Source: Mytilus galloprovincialis
Taxonomy: Eukaryota; Mollusca; Bivalvia; Mytilida; Mytilidae
DNA: 64,000 bases
Assembly: GCF_965363235.1 (NCBI RefSeq)
Contig: NC_134846.1
Span: 76,792,724 to 76,856,723, forward strand
Reading direction: 5' to 3'
Shown here: in pieces, positions 11,330 to 24,359 of the stretch
Position numbering within the stretch: the stretch's first letter is position 1
Layout: each line of letters opens with the position of its first letter
Translations under genes and position numbers: made by a program
Notes under the pieces: generated by a model
The model's input: the letters and a program-made list of their open reading frames with translations, nothing else
What the model was told of the DNA's origin: nothing
Databases searched by the model: none

Positions 11330-12955
11330 CTAATTTAGAATGTTAAAATATCTTTGAATGTTAATGAAATTGACAACTAAATTTATAAAAAGAATTAAGA
11401 TACAGTTCTTAATCATATCCATCTTTTTTAAACATTTAATTTTAGAAATTTGATTTTATTGTGTATGTTCACATTTATAAAATGATTGCCCAGAGATCTT
11501 CTTTGGTTGTAAACTAATCGGCATAATTTATAAAATCTTCTTTGATCTTACAGCAACTGATAGTAGACTGATTTCATATTTACTATCAACAAGTTTTAAA
11601 GCTAAAACATAAAACATACAACAGACAACACCTTACAAACTAAATGATAAAAAGTTGCAGTCATGTATATTTCACAATGAAAAATGTCTTCGTTAAACAA
11701 ATGTTCAAGGCTGAGTCCTCGTACGCGTGTAATCTTGATGGCTTTATTTTTCGAACTGATAAAATTGTTTTTAACTTGTATGGAATCTCCTGATTTCAAT
11801 ACAGTGTGTGTGAGATTAGAAATTTATCGCTATCACAAACCATGTAATTGCACCAAACCTCTTAGTCAAAATTTAAATGCAGCAATATCTAATTAAACAT
11901 TTGTTCAGTAATAATCTCGTTAGTAGCTTCACGAGATGATATTTGAAGGTTTGTCGACTTCAATGGAACCAACACATGACATATCTTTGTTGTTACTGAC
12001 ATTTCTACTTATTCTACTTCTAGATGTTGTAAGTAAACCTTATTTTATCTCTAGCATCCCAGTCTGAGGGGAATTCTTAAAGATCGTAATAGATTTAAAA
12101 ATTTCCAGATGTCGCCACAAGGGATATAACTTGGCAGCCAAATTCTGGAGAGGAGACGGAATTAATGGCAAGTTAGACTCATGCCAATAACAATTGATTC
12201 TGTGAAGAAAAAAGTCGTATAAACTAAACAACAGTATGGACTGGTTTTATTTTTTAAGACCATTTATGTCAATTGATATTTCATGGTTTCGTTCAAAGTA
12301 AAATTAGTTATGATAACATCTTTACCGCGGATCTTTATAGGTTTTGTTCTTCAGCCTTCTATATCACAGAATTAGAATCTCAATATATCTGCTAGTTCTA
12401 ATAAACATTTGGCAATCCAGTTAAAATGTTTTGCTGTCACATTGTGAAAAAAGGCAACATCTCGAGATCGATCTGCTAAGAAGAAGGTGCCATATAAACT
12501 GTTATAATATTACATATTATGAATAAAAGGAGATGATGTGGTGTACGGAATTGATACTGCAACCCATTGACTAAAATTTGTCTTTGTATAGATAGAATGT
12601 GTTAAGCACTATAATCCAGAAACCATAACAATAGTTAATAAATTTAATAGAAACAATCCATCAAAATCTGTCAGCAACACACAATTTTCCAAATATAAAA
12701 GCACATTGAGGTATGACATACAACTGACGAGGTTCTTTACTAAGTAGAGGCACATAGAACTAGTAACTAGGGTTCCACCAGTATATACGAAATCTTAACC
12801 CAATCCTTTTTAAATCTCCATTAGTTGATAAATAAAACGTGCATCCAACATTTTATGATAAGATATAATTATATATAAATTATATATTATATATAAATAT
12901 ACTAAATAAATAAATGATTTGGAAAATACGTTGAAGGTATAATAAGTCAAGAGAA
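11330..12955. other. Gene-free stretch
   Basis: No recognisable gene or repeat. There is an AT-rich run of TATATA steps around 12865-12900. Confidence 0.5.
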
Positions 12956-12964
12956 TTCTGAATG

Positions 12965-13140
12965 CAATTAGGTTCTATCCAGGCACTCTGGTTCTAAACC
13001 TTGGTTCCATCTGCGTTTTTTGGTTCTGAACCTTGGTTCTTTGGTTCGAAACCATGGTAACTGGTTCAACATCCGGGTTGTTTGGTTATAGCAACCCAAC
13101 TTCTTGGTTCCATCTGGGTTCTATTCTAGATCATTCTAAT
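12965..13140 (+). repeat. Degenerate GGTTC-rich repeat
   Basis: CTTGGTTC, CCTTGGTTCCATCTG and GGTTCTGAACC recur about ten times with irregular spacing. The phrase TTGGTTCCATCTG occurs near both ends. Confidence 0.65.
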
Positions 13141-13807
13141 AATGTTCCTGTTGAACTTGGAGAAGATAACCGAATAAAAAGATAAAGTAGGTCAAAGACG
13201 CTAAAATTGTTTTATAACATTAAACATTTCAGCATCGGCGGTAAAGGAAGCTGTAAGGTATTTATCTTCTCTTTTATTTAATTATTTTCATTAGGAAACT
13301 AGATAAAAATAAAGCCCATATATCCCTTATTTCCGTTAATATTTCTAAAAATTTTAAAACGACACGTCGTTCAATTGGCCGACGATATCTGTATCTAGTC
13401 ACTTGACCAGTTACCGACCTGCATATATATATTTGAATGATGGCATATTTATTTTCAAGTTCGGCTGAATTTTATTTTATTGGCTTTGTAATAATGCCAG
13501 ATTTGATAGAAATACATGTGAAGTATATGTAACAAATCGCTTATTCAAAACAAAATGTTAAAAGACATATAAAAAGAAAGAGATGATCAATTTAAGTTTG
13601 TAAGCTTTAATTAGTTGAAAAATAAGCTATAAAATATTACAAAAATGTATTTGTACAATACATTTGTCACATTTGAGACTCCTTGTGAAGGGGGTGCATA
13701 TGATCATTCGGCCAAAAAAAAAAGAAATCAAAATTAAGATTAAATATGTTTATAATAAAATTGTGTGTGTGTGTGTAATGACAGTTCTAGTGGAATAAGT
13801 ATTACCA

Positions 13808-14700
13808 ATGCACAATAGTCAGAACTTCTGTGTTGGTGCCATAGTGGAGAGGCATAAGGTGTTACCCTAGTCCGTCCTTCCCGAACATCCCAAAACATGA
13901 GTCCCGTTCTCCTAACTTTAGTTTGCCTCAACCAATATTGGGAAATACAAAACTTATACACAATATAAAAAAGAAAATGTGGCATGAGTGTCAATGAAAA
14001 CTCTCCACAAGAGATCAGATGACACAGGAATTAAGAACTATAGGTCATAATACGGTCTTCAACAATGAGCAAAGGTCATACCTCATAGTCACCTATAAAA
14101 GGCACCGAAATGACAATGTAGAACAATTCAAACGAGAATAAAAACGGACAAATTTATGAACAAAAAATGAACTGAAAACAAATATGTAACACGTAAACAA
14201 ACGACAAACACTGAATTACAGGTTCCTGACATGCGACAGGCACATACATACCGAATAAGGCGGGATCCCCACCATCCCCCTAACCTGGGACAATGCTTAT
14301 TACCACACAACACATAATAAATTTTGAAATTTGATAGCGTCACTTTTACCGTTTATGAGAATTCGTGTCCCTATAAAAACATAGAAAATGCTGAATTTTT
14401 CTTTTTCGTTCTCTTAAATAAGTTTGACTCAATCAAACGTTATAAACCTTATACGGAATGCTTATTACCCCATAACACAGATTTATCAAGTTCGATATTG
14501 GGTGGCGTCACTTTAACTGTTCATGAGTCATTAGATGTAAGAAGATGTGGTATGCGTACCAATGGTACAAATGTCAACACGGAGCCTTAATATAGGAAAA
14601 ATGCTAAATCTGTTGTTACCGTTCTTCAACTTCAGTTTGCCTTAAGCAAATATTTTGAAACTTATACATAATGCTTATGGTAACAAAACGGTCAAAATAA
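13808..14700 (+). repeat. Bivalve repeat R7, split by a SINE
   Basis: The outer repeat reads TGCCATAGTGGAGAGGCATA, TCCGTCC, TTTAGTTTGCCTCAACCA, AACTTATACACAAT, then after the insertion GCTTATTACC, GCGTCACTTTTACCG. A second and a third degenerate unit follow at about 14445 and 14600. I recall similar blocks from other bivalve genomes. Confidence 0.65.
13960..14294 (-). mobile_element. R2 SINE-like insertion with target-site duplication
   Basis: The inserted piece is 13965-14289 on the minus strand. ACAAT flanks it on both sides (13960-13964 and 14290-14294), and joining the flanks restores the R7 repeat. Reading the minus strand it begins at AGGTTAGGGGGATGG and runs through the GTGCCTGTCG, TCTCGTTTGAATTG, TTGAAGACCG and GTGGAGAG blocks to an AT-rich tail. 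This sets the R2 unit at about 325 bases. Confidence 0.8.
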
Positions 14701-14939
14701 TGTGAATCCTGCATTACATGTGAAAGTTTACTCATGTTTTTTCACAAGCAGGGGTATCTGTGGCCCATTGACACATTTTACATTTATTTAAGTAAACAGC
14801 TTATTTACTTGTTTATTGATATGCGTATATCCATATTTGCATGTCCATAAAATGAAATAAAATCTAAGGTAAAATGATTAAAACATTTTGCATTATCTAT
14901 CACAACTGGCAGCACATGGTGCTACTAAAGCAGTAAATG

Positions 14940-15175
14940 TTCTCTCTAATGGGGGTCTCGTTGGGGGTTTTGATCCCAGATCCCGCTTACTGTTTTGTCA
15001 GATTCCCGTATCCCGCTTACACTATGTACATAAGCAATTCTCATTTTTTGGTAAATTCCCGTGTCCCGCTAGACTTCAATTCCCGTTTTCACGGCACACT
15101 AATTTGAATTTCACGTGTAACGCTTACAAAAAGCCAGCAATCCCGCGTCACGCTTAGACTCCAATGCGACCCATT
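14940..15175 (+). repeat. GC-richer repeat with ATCCCGCTTAC motifs
   Basis: GGGTCTCGTTGGGGGTTTTG is followed by four or five degenerate copies of CCCG(T/C)-type phrases (CAGATCCCGCTTAC, CGTATCCCGCTTAC, CGTGTCCCGCTAGAC). It stands out from the AT-rich surroundings. An open frame crosses it but its protein looks repeat-derived. Confidence 0.55.
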
Positions 15176-15234
15176 CAAATTTTTCACGGAAATTAAAGGA
15201 TTTAGTTTTCATTTGAACCTTACATTCTTAAAAA

Positions 15235-15690
15235 TTGAGAATGAAAATGTGGAATGTGTAAAAGAGACAGTAACATGACAAAAAAATAGAAAGCAGTCGA
15301 AGGCCACGAATGGGTCTTCAACAAAGCGTAAAAATCCCTCGACCGGAGGCGGGCTTCAGATGGCCCTAAACAAAGTGTGTACTAGTTCAAACTCCAAAAC
15401 ATAAAACTGAACTTACAATAAAAACATACAAGATCAACAAAAAACAGAGACTCCTGACTTGTCGTCAAGGTAAACATACCAAGAGACACACCCAATATGC
15501 AGAGGTCAAGAGTCAAAAAGTCATAGTCTGGTCAAGAGTTCCTTATCAAAAAAAAAACTCAAAGCAGATTTTGAGGAAAGGGTAATCGTGCTACACAAAA
15601 CTAACAAATATATTATCTTTATATCTAAAATAGATATATTTAAAAGATGTGGTATGAGTGCCAATCAGACAATTTCTGATTAAATGTGAT
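15235..15690 (-). repeat. Degenerate repeat fragments, minus strand
   Basis: GGAGGCGGGCTTCAGATGGC and a short R2 tail at 15640-15690 (AGATGTGGTATGAGTGCCAA). Confidence 0.45.
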
Positions 15691-15879
15691 TAAATGTACG
15701 CTTGCGTTTAAACAATGGAAATTAACACTACAACATGTATATTTATATAAACGATCAATCTTGTAATAATAAAAAAAAAAAAATAAAAATAGATAAAAAA
15801 AATGAAAAATAAAAAAAGAATGTTTTTTTTTACCGTATTAAAAAATCACAAAAATACTATACTCCGAGGTAAATTCAAA

Positions 15880-15970
15880 ACACCTGTCATATTCCTGACT
15901 TGGTACATGTATTTTCTTATGTAAAAAATGGTGGATTAAACCTGGTTTTAAAGCTAGATAAACCTCTCAT
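15880..15970 (-). repeat. Repeat R3 fragment
   Basis: TCATATTCCTGACTTGGTAC and TGGATTAAACCTGGTTTTA are the complement of the R3 phrase GTACCAAGTCAGGAATATGA. Confidence 0.7.
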
Positions 15971-16834
15971 TTGCAGTCACATCAAATCTATTATATTGAC
16001 AACGACAAATTAAACAGACATAATAGGTAAAAATGTTAGAAACATGCTTTCAGTTATTGAAAAGAATTTTAAAGTACTTTACCTAACCTACTGACGAGCA
16101 ATCATGCCGCCATACTCTTACTATTGACTGATGAAATAAGGGGAAAAAAGAACATTTTCATTTAATGTAAATGAAAGGAGAATTGGACCGCAATCCCCTC
16201 ACGAAGTTACAAGTGCAATTTTGTAATGTAAATTATTGCAGTATGTAGTTTTGAGATTTTTTTTTCAACTTAGAAATTTGATTGTTTCGTTGACATCTTT
16301 CAACTATCTTTTACAGAAACTACGATCCTCCTGGTTGTCTACTATTCTAGTTATTGCTCTATTTATGCAATGCTAGTTTAGTTTCTTAAAGACAATTTTA
16401 AAATGAAAACACATAGATGATAATGATCACATATTTTTAAACGTTATTTCAGCAAACAATTTTAAAAGTTCTGAAACGTATTTGTATTGGCGAAGGCGTA
16501 ATTTCTTTATACCGTTTATAAAATGAATCACCTGCACTTCTCACGCAGAACATGAATATCTTAATATGGCTTCAAAAAGTTTAAAAAATATACATTAAAG
16601 TCTATTTTCGAATTCATACATTGATCCTGTAATTAAAGATTCATTTGTGCGATTTGTTTCCCTTAAGAGGGACATTCATCTTTTGACAACGAAGAGATAG
16701 CCAAAGAGTGAATTTATCTGTGCTTAGTATCTTAATTTTTCAAATCTTTTATCTGCTATTTTATCTAAGTAAAGACATTTTGATATATATATAGTTACTT
16801 TTCATAGAAAATGGTCAACTCTTTGGCAATAAAT

Positions 16835-16965
16835 ATAAAAAAGAAGATTTGTTATGATTGCCTATGAAATAACCTTCCACAAGAGACCAAATGACACAGA
16901 AACTATAGGTCACCGTATGGCCTTCAACCGACTTGTATGATAAAGGAACTTCACTGATTAAAAAA
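16835..16965 (-). repeat. R2 tail fragment
   Basis: CTTCCACAAGAGACCAAATG, CACAGAAACTATAGGTCACC and GTATGGCCTTCAAC are the complement of the R2 3' part. Confidence 0.7.
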
Positions 16966-16969
16966 GGAA

Positions 16970-19430
16970 AATTAACAACAGGGAACGAAAAATCATTCCT
17001 CTTGTCGTAAATTTAAACAAAGAGCTTCCCGTGTAAAACTGAAATATTAAGGAAAGGACAGTAATTACCATTCACATTTGATATATTTTTAATTTAGTTC
17101 TTTTGGTTAAAAATCTTTATTTATATGTAATTAGGAATTAAATATCGCACTACATTGTACATTCTTTACATATCGATATGCTTGTTAATTCTATGAACAC
17201 ACAATTATTTTTTAAATTTCCAAAATTTGTCTTTAACAACAATCTTGCTAATTTCTGAACAGCTTGGCAAGGAATAAAAGTACAAAAAATGAAGATTATT
17301 TGATAAACATGTGTGGGATTTCACGGATTAAGATATACAAATCTCTGTCTGGGATATATATTTTTTTCCAAGGAAAGACCTTTACAAAGTCCAAGTCTTA
17401 TCTGTGGTCAGTGAGATGAAAACAATAACACCACTTAAGCTCTGTATTGATAATAACTGACTAACCAACGGTGTGATTTATATAGTTTAGACTGCATCAA
17501 CAGATGTTGAATATAGTTGTCAGATCGATATAGGAACAACTACGCATCTTTGATAACGTATTTAGAGTTACATTATAATTATTCCCACTGCAAACCATCT
17601 TAAGAAAAAGAAGGAAAAACAATAATTTGTTAAACTAGGGTAAAATAAACTCTATAAAAGGATATTAAATGGTTATTGAACCGTATACAGGAACTTGACC
17701 AGCTTTTATGTGATCTAATTGATGCGGACACAAGTACATATAGTGCCTAAATTGTGTCTGATATTCTGAGACTTTCTTTCAGAATTAATGATTAACAAAA
17801 ATTCATTTGAGCATTGAAATAATTTGGATTTGACACACGTCGAAAGGTGCATTCTTCTTACTGACATTTGTTCGTCTTTAGAGCTGTGTGGTTTACTCTT
17901 TCGACATCATTCCTTACCGATGTAAGTATGCTGTTTTTTTAATTTAATATTTATTTGATAATAGTGTAAACTATGAAATGATCGCCAGAGTTTTACTTTC
18001 CGGTGACAGCTCAGTAATGCAAATTTAAATGTCCGAAACACATTTTTTTCCTCACAGAATTGTTGGAGAATTGGGAAAAAAAACCCACCTGAAAACATGA
18101 CTTTTAAATTCATTTTTGTTTTTCTTTAAATTCAATTGTATCAACAATGTTTTGTTTCTGTTGTATTTAAACGTACTTAGCTTCTATTAATCATACTGAA
18201 CAAAAGTAATTAGTTCAAGTGAACTTCTGAGCTCATATTATTATTTTAACATATGTTTCATATTCGGAAAAGATATATAATACTGAAATACAATAAAAAT
18301 ATGATTTATTATTTTACCTAATTGAAGAAAAAAAAAATTGTTAAAAGAGTTGAAATATTCATAGATTTTGTACAGTCTTACACAATATCCAATTGATACT
18401 TTTTGTCACATCTGTAAAATATATTATATCAGTAAATATATGAAGGACTCATAAAAATGGCGACATAAATGAACACATATGTTAGTCGACACTTTATACA
18501 TGCAGTGAAACATTATGGATTCTCGCAAACTACATTTTATCAAAATTTAAAAAAAAAAATCAAAGATTATTGCGATATTGAATAATATTCATTTCTTTAT
18601 ATTCCGCTATTTTTTATTATCTTTTCTTTACTGGATATACTCTAACTTTTATATGAAACATGTTTTGAAATGAGCTTCCTTTGTCGTCCAGTTTAGGTTA
18701 AATGGATTAATAAATGGAGTTTCGAACATGCACAGTATTGCACTTTTCCATAAAATTGTATGAATTAACGATATTCAACACAAAATGTGCATTGTCAGCA
18801 TGGTAGAAACGTATTGCTTTTTCTGTTGTCGTGGAAATCAAATATTAGCAACGTCAAATTGCATCTAGACACGTTATTTACTTTTCAATCGGTAGTCAAA
18901 TTTGAGCAAATTTAGCAAAGACTAGGCTTACATAACAGCAAGTGTAAACAGAGTTGCTTATTCAAAGAGTCGATAGACTAATACAAATGTAATTATCTCA
19001 GTTGTGATATGACATCTTACATGGAAAAATGCTTTAGTATTTTCACGTTTTTTTATTAGTTAGCACATCTTCTCAGGATAGTTCCACACAACGAACATTT
19101 ATGGAATAAAATTACCACTCAATTAGATCAGATTAGAAGAGAAAATATGAAATTATCATCTGAAAATCTGATCATTTAGTTCAGTTGTTCTTCCAATTTT
19201 TGTATCCTACTGTCCATTTAATGGTGATAGATTTTTTGTAAGACTTGAGACTACAAGGATCACCTACTTTTTTTTTATTTGTAACTTCTCAATTAAAGAA
19301 AAGGGGCATTTAATGGCATATATTTAAATAGCCAAACCCTAGAACCGTATTTGTAAAACATATGTTGTGTGTATTTATAAATCCCTCAAGGAATTTTTCA
19401 TCGAAGAAAAGTTTGGCACTTATTTCTAAG
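16970..19430. other. Gene-free stretch
   Basis: AT-rich DNA without a gene or a repeat I recognise. Confidence 0.5.
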
Positions 19431-19838
19431 TTCATCCCCGAGATTTGTAGGGAGCGTGTTGTTTAACCATAAATGTTCTGTACAGTGTTTTGTGCATTTG
19501 TCTTAAATTATGTCGGTTTTTCTTTTGTACTGGAGTTGTCTGTTTATTTCGAGTTGATATAAAAGTTAACATATCCCGTCTATTTGGATTGAATGTAGAA
19601 AAGAAAAAATAACAATAATCAAGGATAACAGGAAACGCCAAAAAATATTTAAAAGCACTACAAACCACAAAAGAAATCAACAACCGACGCCTCACAAAAA
19701 AACCCAACCACAGACGTACAGAAAATATAAACAACAACGAACAACAAGTGATCCAGATAAGCCAGACTTGAAACAGGTAAAAACAAAGACTATCAACAAT
19801 GAGCAACAAATGATCTGGATATAGCTTACCTTGGTAAT

Positions 19839-20559
19839 GCGGGGTTCACACATTGCCGATTATTGCTCCCGTTTGAGATCAGACAGCGATACGACACGAA
19901 AAGTAAAAAAGTCGGATTAGTATCCTCAATTATCTGGAATGTCCTATTATTGTCTGAACGCAGTCGTTTTAGTTCGTAACAGATTCCTACTGGTCGGGAA
20001 GGGTCCGAATAGTTCGGCAAAGCACCCCGACAGTTAGGTGCGTCCCGTAACATTCGGGGAAACTCAGCCGATTTTTTCTAGTCGGATTACAATCGTGTCT
20101 ATGTCGTGACAGATTCTGCTGTATCGGATCGAATTCCTAACAATGTTCTGTGTATTCGGGACGGTGTCCTGTGGAACGGGAATGATCTGGAGAAGTCCCG
20201 ACAATAACAGAATACAATACGACTGAGACCAGACGAAGCCGTTTGCAATGCGATAGAGCGGACCGTGATAGGATTACGTTCCGACAGTACCCGATCATCC
20301 CGATTATGCCGACAGTTTTCAAAAGGATAACTTCCGTCAGCGTCGGTTCACTGTCTTGTCACTATCTGATCTCTGTCGGATTACATTCGGTAGAATCGGG
20401 ACGCAGTCGTGACAGACTCGGTCGAATTTTACCTGGCGAAAGATACAAATCGAATTTCCATCCACGATTCACAGGATCTTGATCAGACTTTTGACAAATT
20501 TTAATCGGGAATGGTCCTGTCAAGGACGGCAGTAAAAATCGTGAATGTGTGACCCCAGC
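19839..20559. mobile_element. Non-autonomous inverted-repeat element inside the minisatellite
   Basis: The left end reads GCGGGGTTCACACATTGCCG and the right end, complemented, GCTGGGGTCACACATTCACG. Length is about 720 bases. The inside is clearly GC-richer than the flanks and carries many short phrases in both orientations (GTCGGATTA, CGTGACAGA, TCGGGACG). No transposase frame is seen. A clear target-site duplication was not found. Confidence 0.7.
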
Positions 20560-21124
20560 TTAAAGGACAAACAAATATAAACATCACCGAACAACAAATG
20601 ACCCAGATAAAGCTGCCTGGTAAGGTACAAACAAATATAAACAACAAATGATTCTGATATAACCAAACTTGATACAGGTACAAACAAAGGCAAACAAAAA
20701 TGAAGAAGAAATGATCCAGATAAGCCAAACTTGGTTCAGGTAAAAACAAAGAAAAACATCATTGAACAACAAATGATTCAGATATAATCAAACTTAGTAC
20801 ATGTACAAACAAAGACAATAATGGACAACAAAAGACCCAGATATAACCAAACTTAGTACATATACAAACAAAGACAATAATGGACAACAAATGACCCAGA
20901 TATAACCAAACTTAGTACATGTACAAACAAAGACAATAATGGACAACAAATGACCTAGATATAACCAAACGTAGTACATGTACAAACAAAGACAATAATG
21001 GACAACAAATGACCCAGATATAACCAAACTTAGTACATGTACAAACAAAGACAAACAATAATGGACAACAAATGATCCAGATATAGCCAAACTTGGTACA
21101 GGAACAAAATTTGGGATTAATAAG

Positions 21125-21195
21125 TCAACTGACACCACATTTTGGATGGATATTTGTCTCATTGGCACTCATACGACATCTTCTTATATCTTTCT
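21125..21195 (+). repeat. R2 tail fragment
   Basis: TTTGTCTCATTGGCACTCAT and ACGACATCTTCTTATAT. Confidence 0.7.
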
Positions 21196-21679
21196 ACTAA
21201 CAACAATGAACAAAAAATTATCCAGATATAGCCAAACTAGGAACAGGTACAAACAAAGACAAACAAAAATGAACAACACATGACCCAGATATAACCAAAT
21301 TTGGTACAGGAACACAATTTAACAAGTCAAATGGCACCACATGTTTTTGTTAGTATCCTACTTCAGGAACCGCTTCAGTTGTTTTCGTATGTAAAAAAAA
21401 ATATTAGCCGTGGCTCGGTACTTGTACATCCCGCCATTGTTTTATTGTGCTATGGTCATATTTTGTATTCCCGTCTTCAATTTTTTCTTATGCGCTTTGT
21501 CAATATGTCATTTTGTTTTTCTTTGTTTACACATTTGTTTGTATTCATAGAGATTAAGGTTATAACACAATGCTAACTGCTTTACTCTCCAATTTTTTAC
21601 ATGTTTACCTTTTACGTCTGTTTTTTTTTCACACATTGGTGTCAATATAATGACATTTAATGCGTCTGTCATGCAAATG

Positions 21680-21880
21680 AGAGGTTAAGCTAGCTATATA
21701 ACCAGGTTATAAATCCCCCATTTCATACATTAGGAAATGTCTATAGCAAGTCAGGAATATGACAGCTGTTTTCCATTCACTTGATGTGTTTGAGCTCTTG
21801 ATTTTGCAATGCTATTTGATGAGGGACTAATCGTTTTGAATATTCATTTGAGTTCGGTATTTGGTTATTTTACCTTTGCA
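21680..21880 (+). repeat. Repeat R3
   Basis: AGCTAGCTATATAACCAGGT, AGCAAGTCAGGAATATGACA, then TTTGAGCTCTTGATTTTGC and TTCGGTATTTGGTTATTTTA. Same order as the copies at 35.9, 37.9, 40.7 and 62.4 kb. Confidence 0.75.
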
Positions 21881-22369
21881 AATACTTGTAAATCGTAATT
21901 TACCTTTCCCAAAGTAGTAGATTTGTTTCTTCATATGCGTCATGAGTTATAATTTATCGAAAAATCCTAAAACACCAAGTACTACATCACTTGGTACACA
22001 TTTTTAACAATACTTGTTTTGCTTTTATCTATTCCGGAATAGTTTACGACTATAGTTTTATTTTAACGAGACATTGGTCTCAATCAATGTATCGATAAAA
22101 AAAATCACGATGTCCTTCCGTACTCCTATCGTTTATTTCCAATGGTTCGTTCTACGCGAGTTTGCGGTTACATCTCACATCTCAATGAATATACTAACCT
22201 TAGGCCATTGGAGACGTTATTTATTTATCAGTCGAATGGGTTTGAAACAGCTTTCAAAACTGTTGATACTATTTAATTAGTACTTTTTGTCGATTGTCTT
22301 TTGTTAGGCGTTTCGCGATTCGGGTTGAAGCGCTTTCAAGCTGATTTTGATTTTTCGTACGTTGCGCTA

Positions 22370-22425
22370 TTACACCACAGTCCCAGGTTAAGGCAGGGTT
22401 AAGCGCTCACAAATATACCATAAAC
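22370..22425 (+). repeat. R2 head fragment
   Basis: ATTACACCACAGTCCCAGGT followed by TAAGGCAGGGTTAAGCG resembles the 5' end of the R2 unit seen at 50.47 kb. Confidence 0.45.
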
Positions 22426-22789
22426 AGTATTTCACACTATTTTTTTGTTATTTTCTCGGTTCTATATTATGCACATATTCCTCTTCTTTAGGGAGATAGG
22501 AAAGTCCTCTTTCCCGAGGGTACCGAAAACGTTATATAAACTGTGCGTTACGTAGTTCGAGACTGACAAGATTATCAGATGGGAACACGATGTTTTGTCA
22601 ATGTCACATGGAATAGTCTCAATCAATCAGATATTTATTTACCTAGCAAACTTTATGTGTGAATATAAAGATAATGAATTATATAGCAACTTTCCATTCT
22701 CCACATACTAGTAATAAAACAAAAAAGTAAGAGTTCAGTTTTCGTTAAAAAGCCGACAAGCTCGTCAAATATTATGTTCTGGTTGGAAC

Positions 22790-22925
22790 CAATAACGGAA
22801 CAATGAACTTTAGAAATATCATTAACAGTATTAATGTTTCTGTAAAAGATGCTCATTTCGTCAATCAATATCTCTTCAGTGATGCTCGAGGCCAAAATAT
22901 TTGAAATTCTAAAACCCAATAAAAT
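22790..22925 (+). repeat. R1-related repeat, third subfamily
   Basis: AGATGCTCATTTCGTCAATC, then ATCTCTTCAGTGATGCTCGA. A second copy with CCAGATGCGCATTTCGAC and TCTTCAGTGATGCTCATC lies at 28440-28530. Confidence 0.55.
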
Positions 22926-23989
22926 TGTTCGAGAGCATGATAAAAAAAAAAAAAAAAAAAAAAGGACCAAAAATGATGCAAAAACATAACAATAAATCGG
23001 AGCTATATAGATAACAGATATATATTTCGTTTTTTTTTTCATTCTGTAGTCACACATTATACTCTATTCTGTAAAACCCATCTAGAGAAATAATCAACAA
23101 ATTCTTTAAATAAAAATATGCTAAAAGGTTTAAATAAGATAGTGCAGTTAACATCGGATAATGTTATTTTGAATAAAATGTCTTTTTGTAATATAACAAA
23201 ACAGATAACAACTCCTTCCCATTGAGTTCTGTTTATGTAATTTTTGTTGACCATACATTTTTCAGATTTGTTTTCTATTGGCAGCACCTATTAGCAAACT
23301 GATATCGAACTTAAAAATTGAACTATTATCATTTACATTAGGAAAGTGCACGAAATTGTAGCTTAATGCTTGAGAAATTGATATTTTTATAGATTAATGG
23401 AAGCTTGTACGGTAGTAATGGCATATACATTAATGTTTGTTTTAACAGCATAATTTCAAGGTTTGAAGCTTACAAACTATCTATCAAATAGCATGTGAAG
23501 CGAATAAAAAATCCCAAACGCACACTTCTGAGATTACCGAAAGTGATTTATTTTTATTTTATAATAGTTTTTCTCCAAATATAAACCTACATTAATTGAA
23601 TTTGTGTTTTCAAATCAATTTATTGAACTAAATCTTTCCTGCGTATTATATTCCTTTTTTGAAATGGAGCAATTTTCAAAATAGCTTTCTTTGTGCAATT
23701 TAAAAATTTGTTGAAACTGAATTATATAATTTACCTTTCAAGAGAGAATTTTTAAATTCATTTATTTACAAATATCATTATATTTCCCAGACGTAATATT
23801 TATCTTTAGTTTGTTGACAATAATCTCTATTTAGTGTATTCAAATGGTTTCTTAATAAAGAAATTAAATTTTGAAGTAATAAATATTTTGGCATCAGTCA
23901 GAATGGTAGAAATAAACCAGTATATTTATCCAGTAGCACCATTCATTTGATAATACAAAACAAATTATTCACCAATAAACAGCCAGCTC

Positions 23990-24355
23990 TATTTCATAAT
24001 TTTGAGATTGAGATAAGAAAAATCCGGGTTACAAACTAAAACTGAGGGAAACACATCAAATGTAAGAGGAGAACAACGACACAACAGAAACACTAAAATG
24101 CAATACAAACAGAAACGAACTATGATATAACAATGGCTATTTTCCTGACATGGTACAGGACATTATAAGAAAAAAAATGTTGGGTTGAACCTGGTTTTGT
24201 GGGTAGCCAAACGCTTTTATGACAATGTTAAATATAACATTAAAATGACAACATTACATGACAGGACTACAATACAAATAAATGGGAGAACATACAGGAC
24301 AGAGAAACACTAAAAAAATAGCTATCAAAAATACCAGGCTTATAATTCAACACGC
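23990..24355 (-). repeat. Repeat R3b with adjoining R1 start
   Basis: AATCCGGGTTACAAACTAAA, AGAGGAGAACAACGACACAA, CTGACATGGTACAGGACATT, TGAACCTGGTTTTGTGGGTA: the same order as at 53.4 kb. It is followed at 24318 by a piece of the R1 start (AGCTATCAAAAATACCAGGC). Confidence 0.65.
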
Positions 24356-24359
24356 GGTA

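Larger units (their letters stand above)
19720..21320 (+). repeat. Minisatellite array, about 59-bp unit
   Basis: The best copies lie at 20822-21062, where TGGACAACAAATGACCCAGA recurs every 59 bases and then after 63. Degenerate copies extend to both sides and one large insertion splits the array. Open frames on the minus strand (repeats such as SFVVHYCLCLYMY) are products of the unit length, not genes. Confidence 0.85.

Noticed and set aside
14888..15157. 89-codon plus-strand frame
   Set aside because: Lies in the ATCCCGCTTAC repeat and shows only its periodic phrases.
19826..20482. Open frames in the GC-rich segment
   Set aside because: They fall in the inverted-repeat element and resemble no transposase; high GC alone lengthens frames.
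20501..21168. Minus-strand frames with repeated SGSFVVHYCLCLY segments
   Set aside because: Product of the 59-bp minisatellite; no start context, splice site or domain.
22653..23057. 134-codon minus-strand frame with a hydrophobic middle
   Set aside because: It runs through a poly-A/T tract and a repeat copy (R1 third subfamily), and has no recognisable motif.
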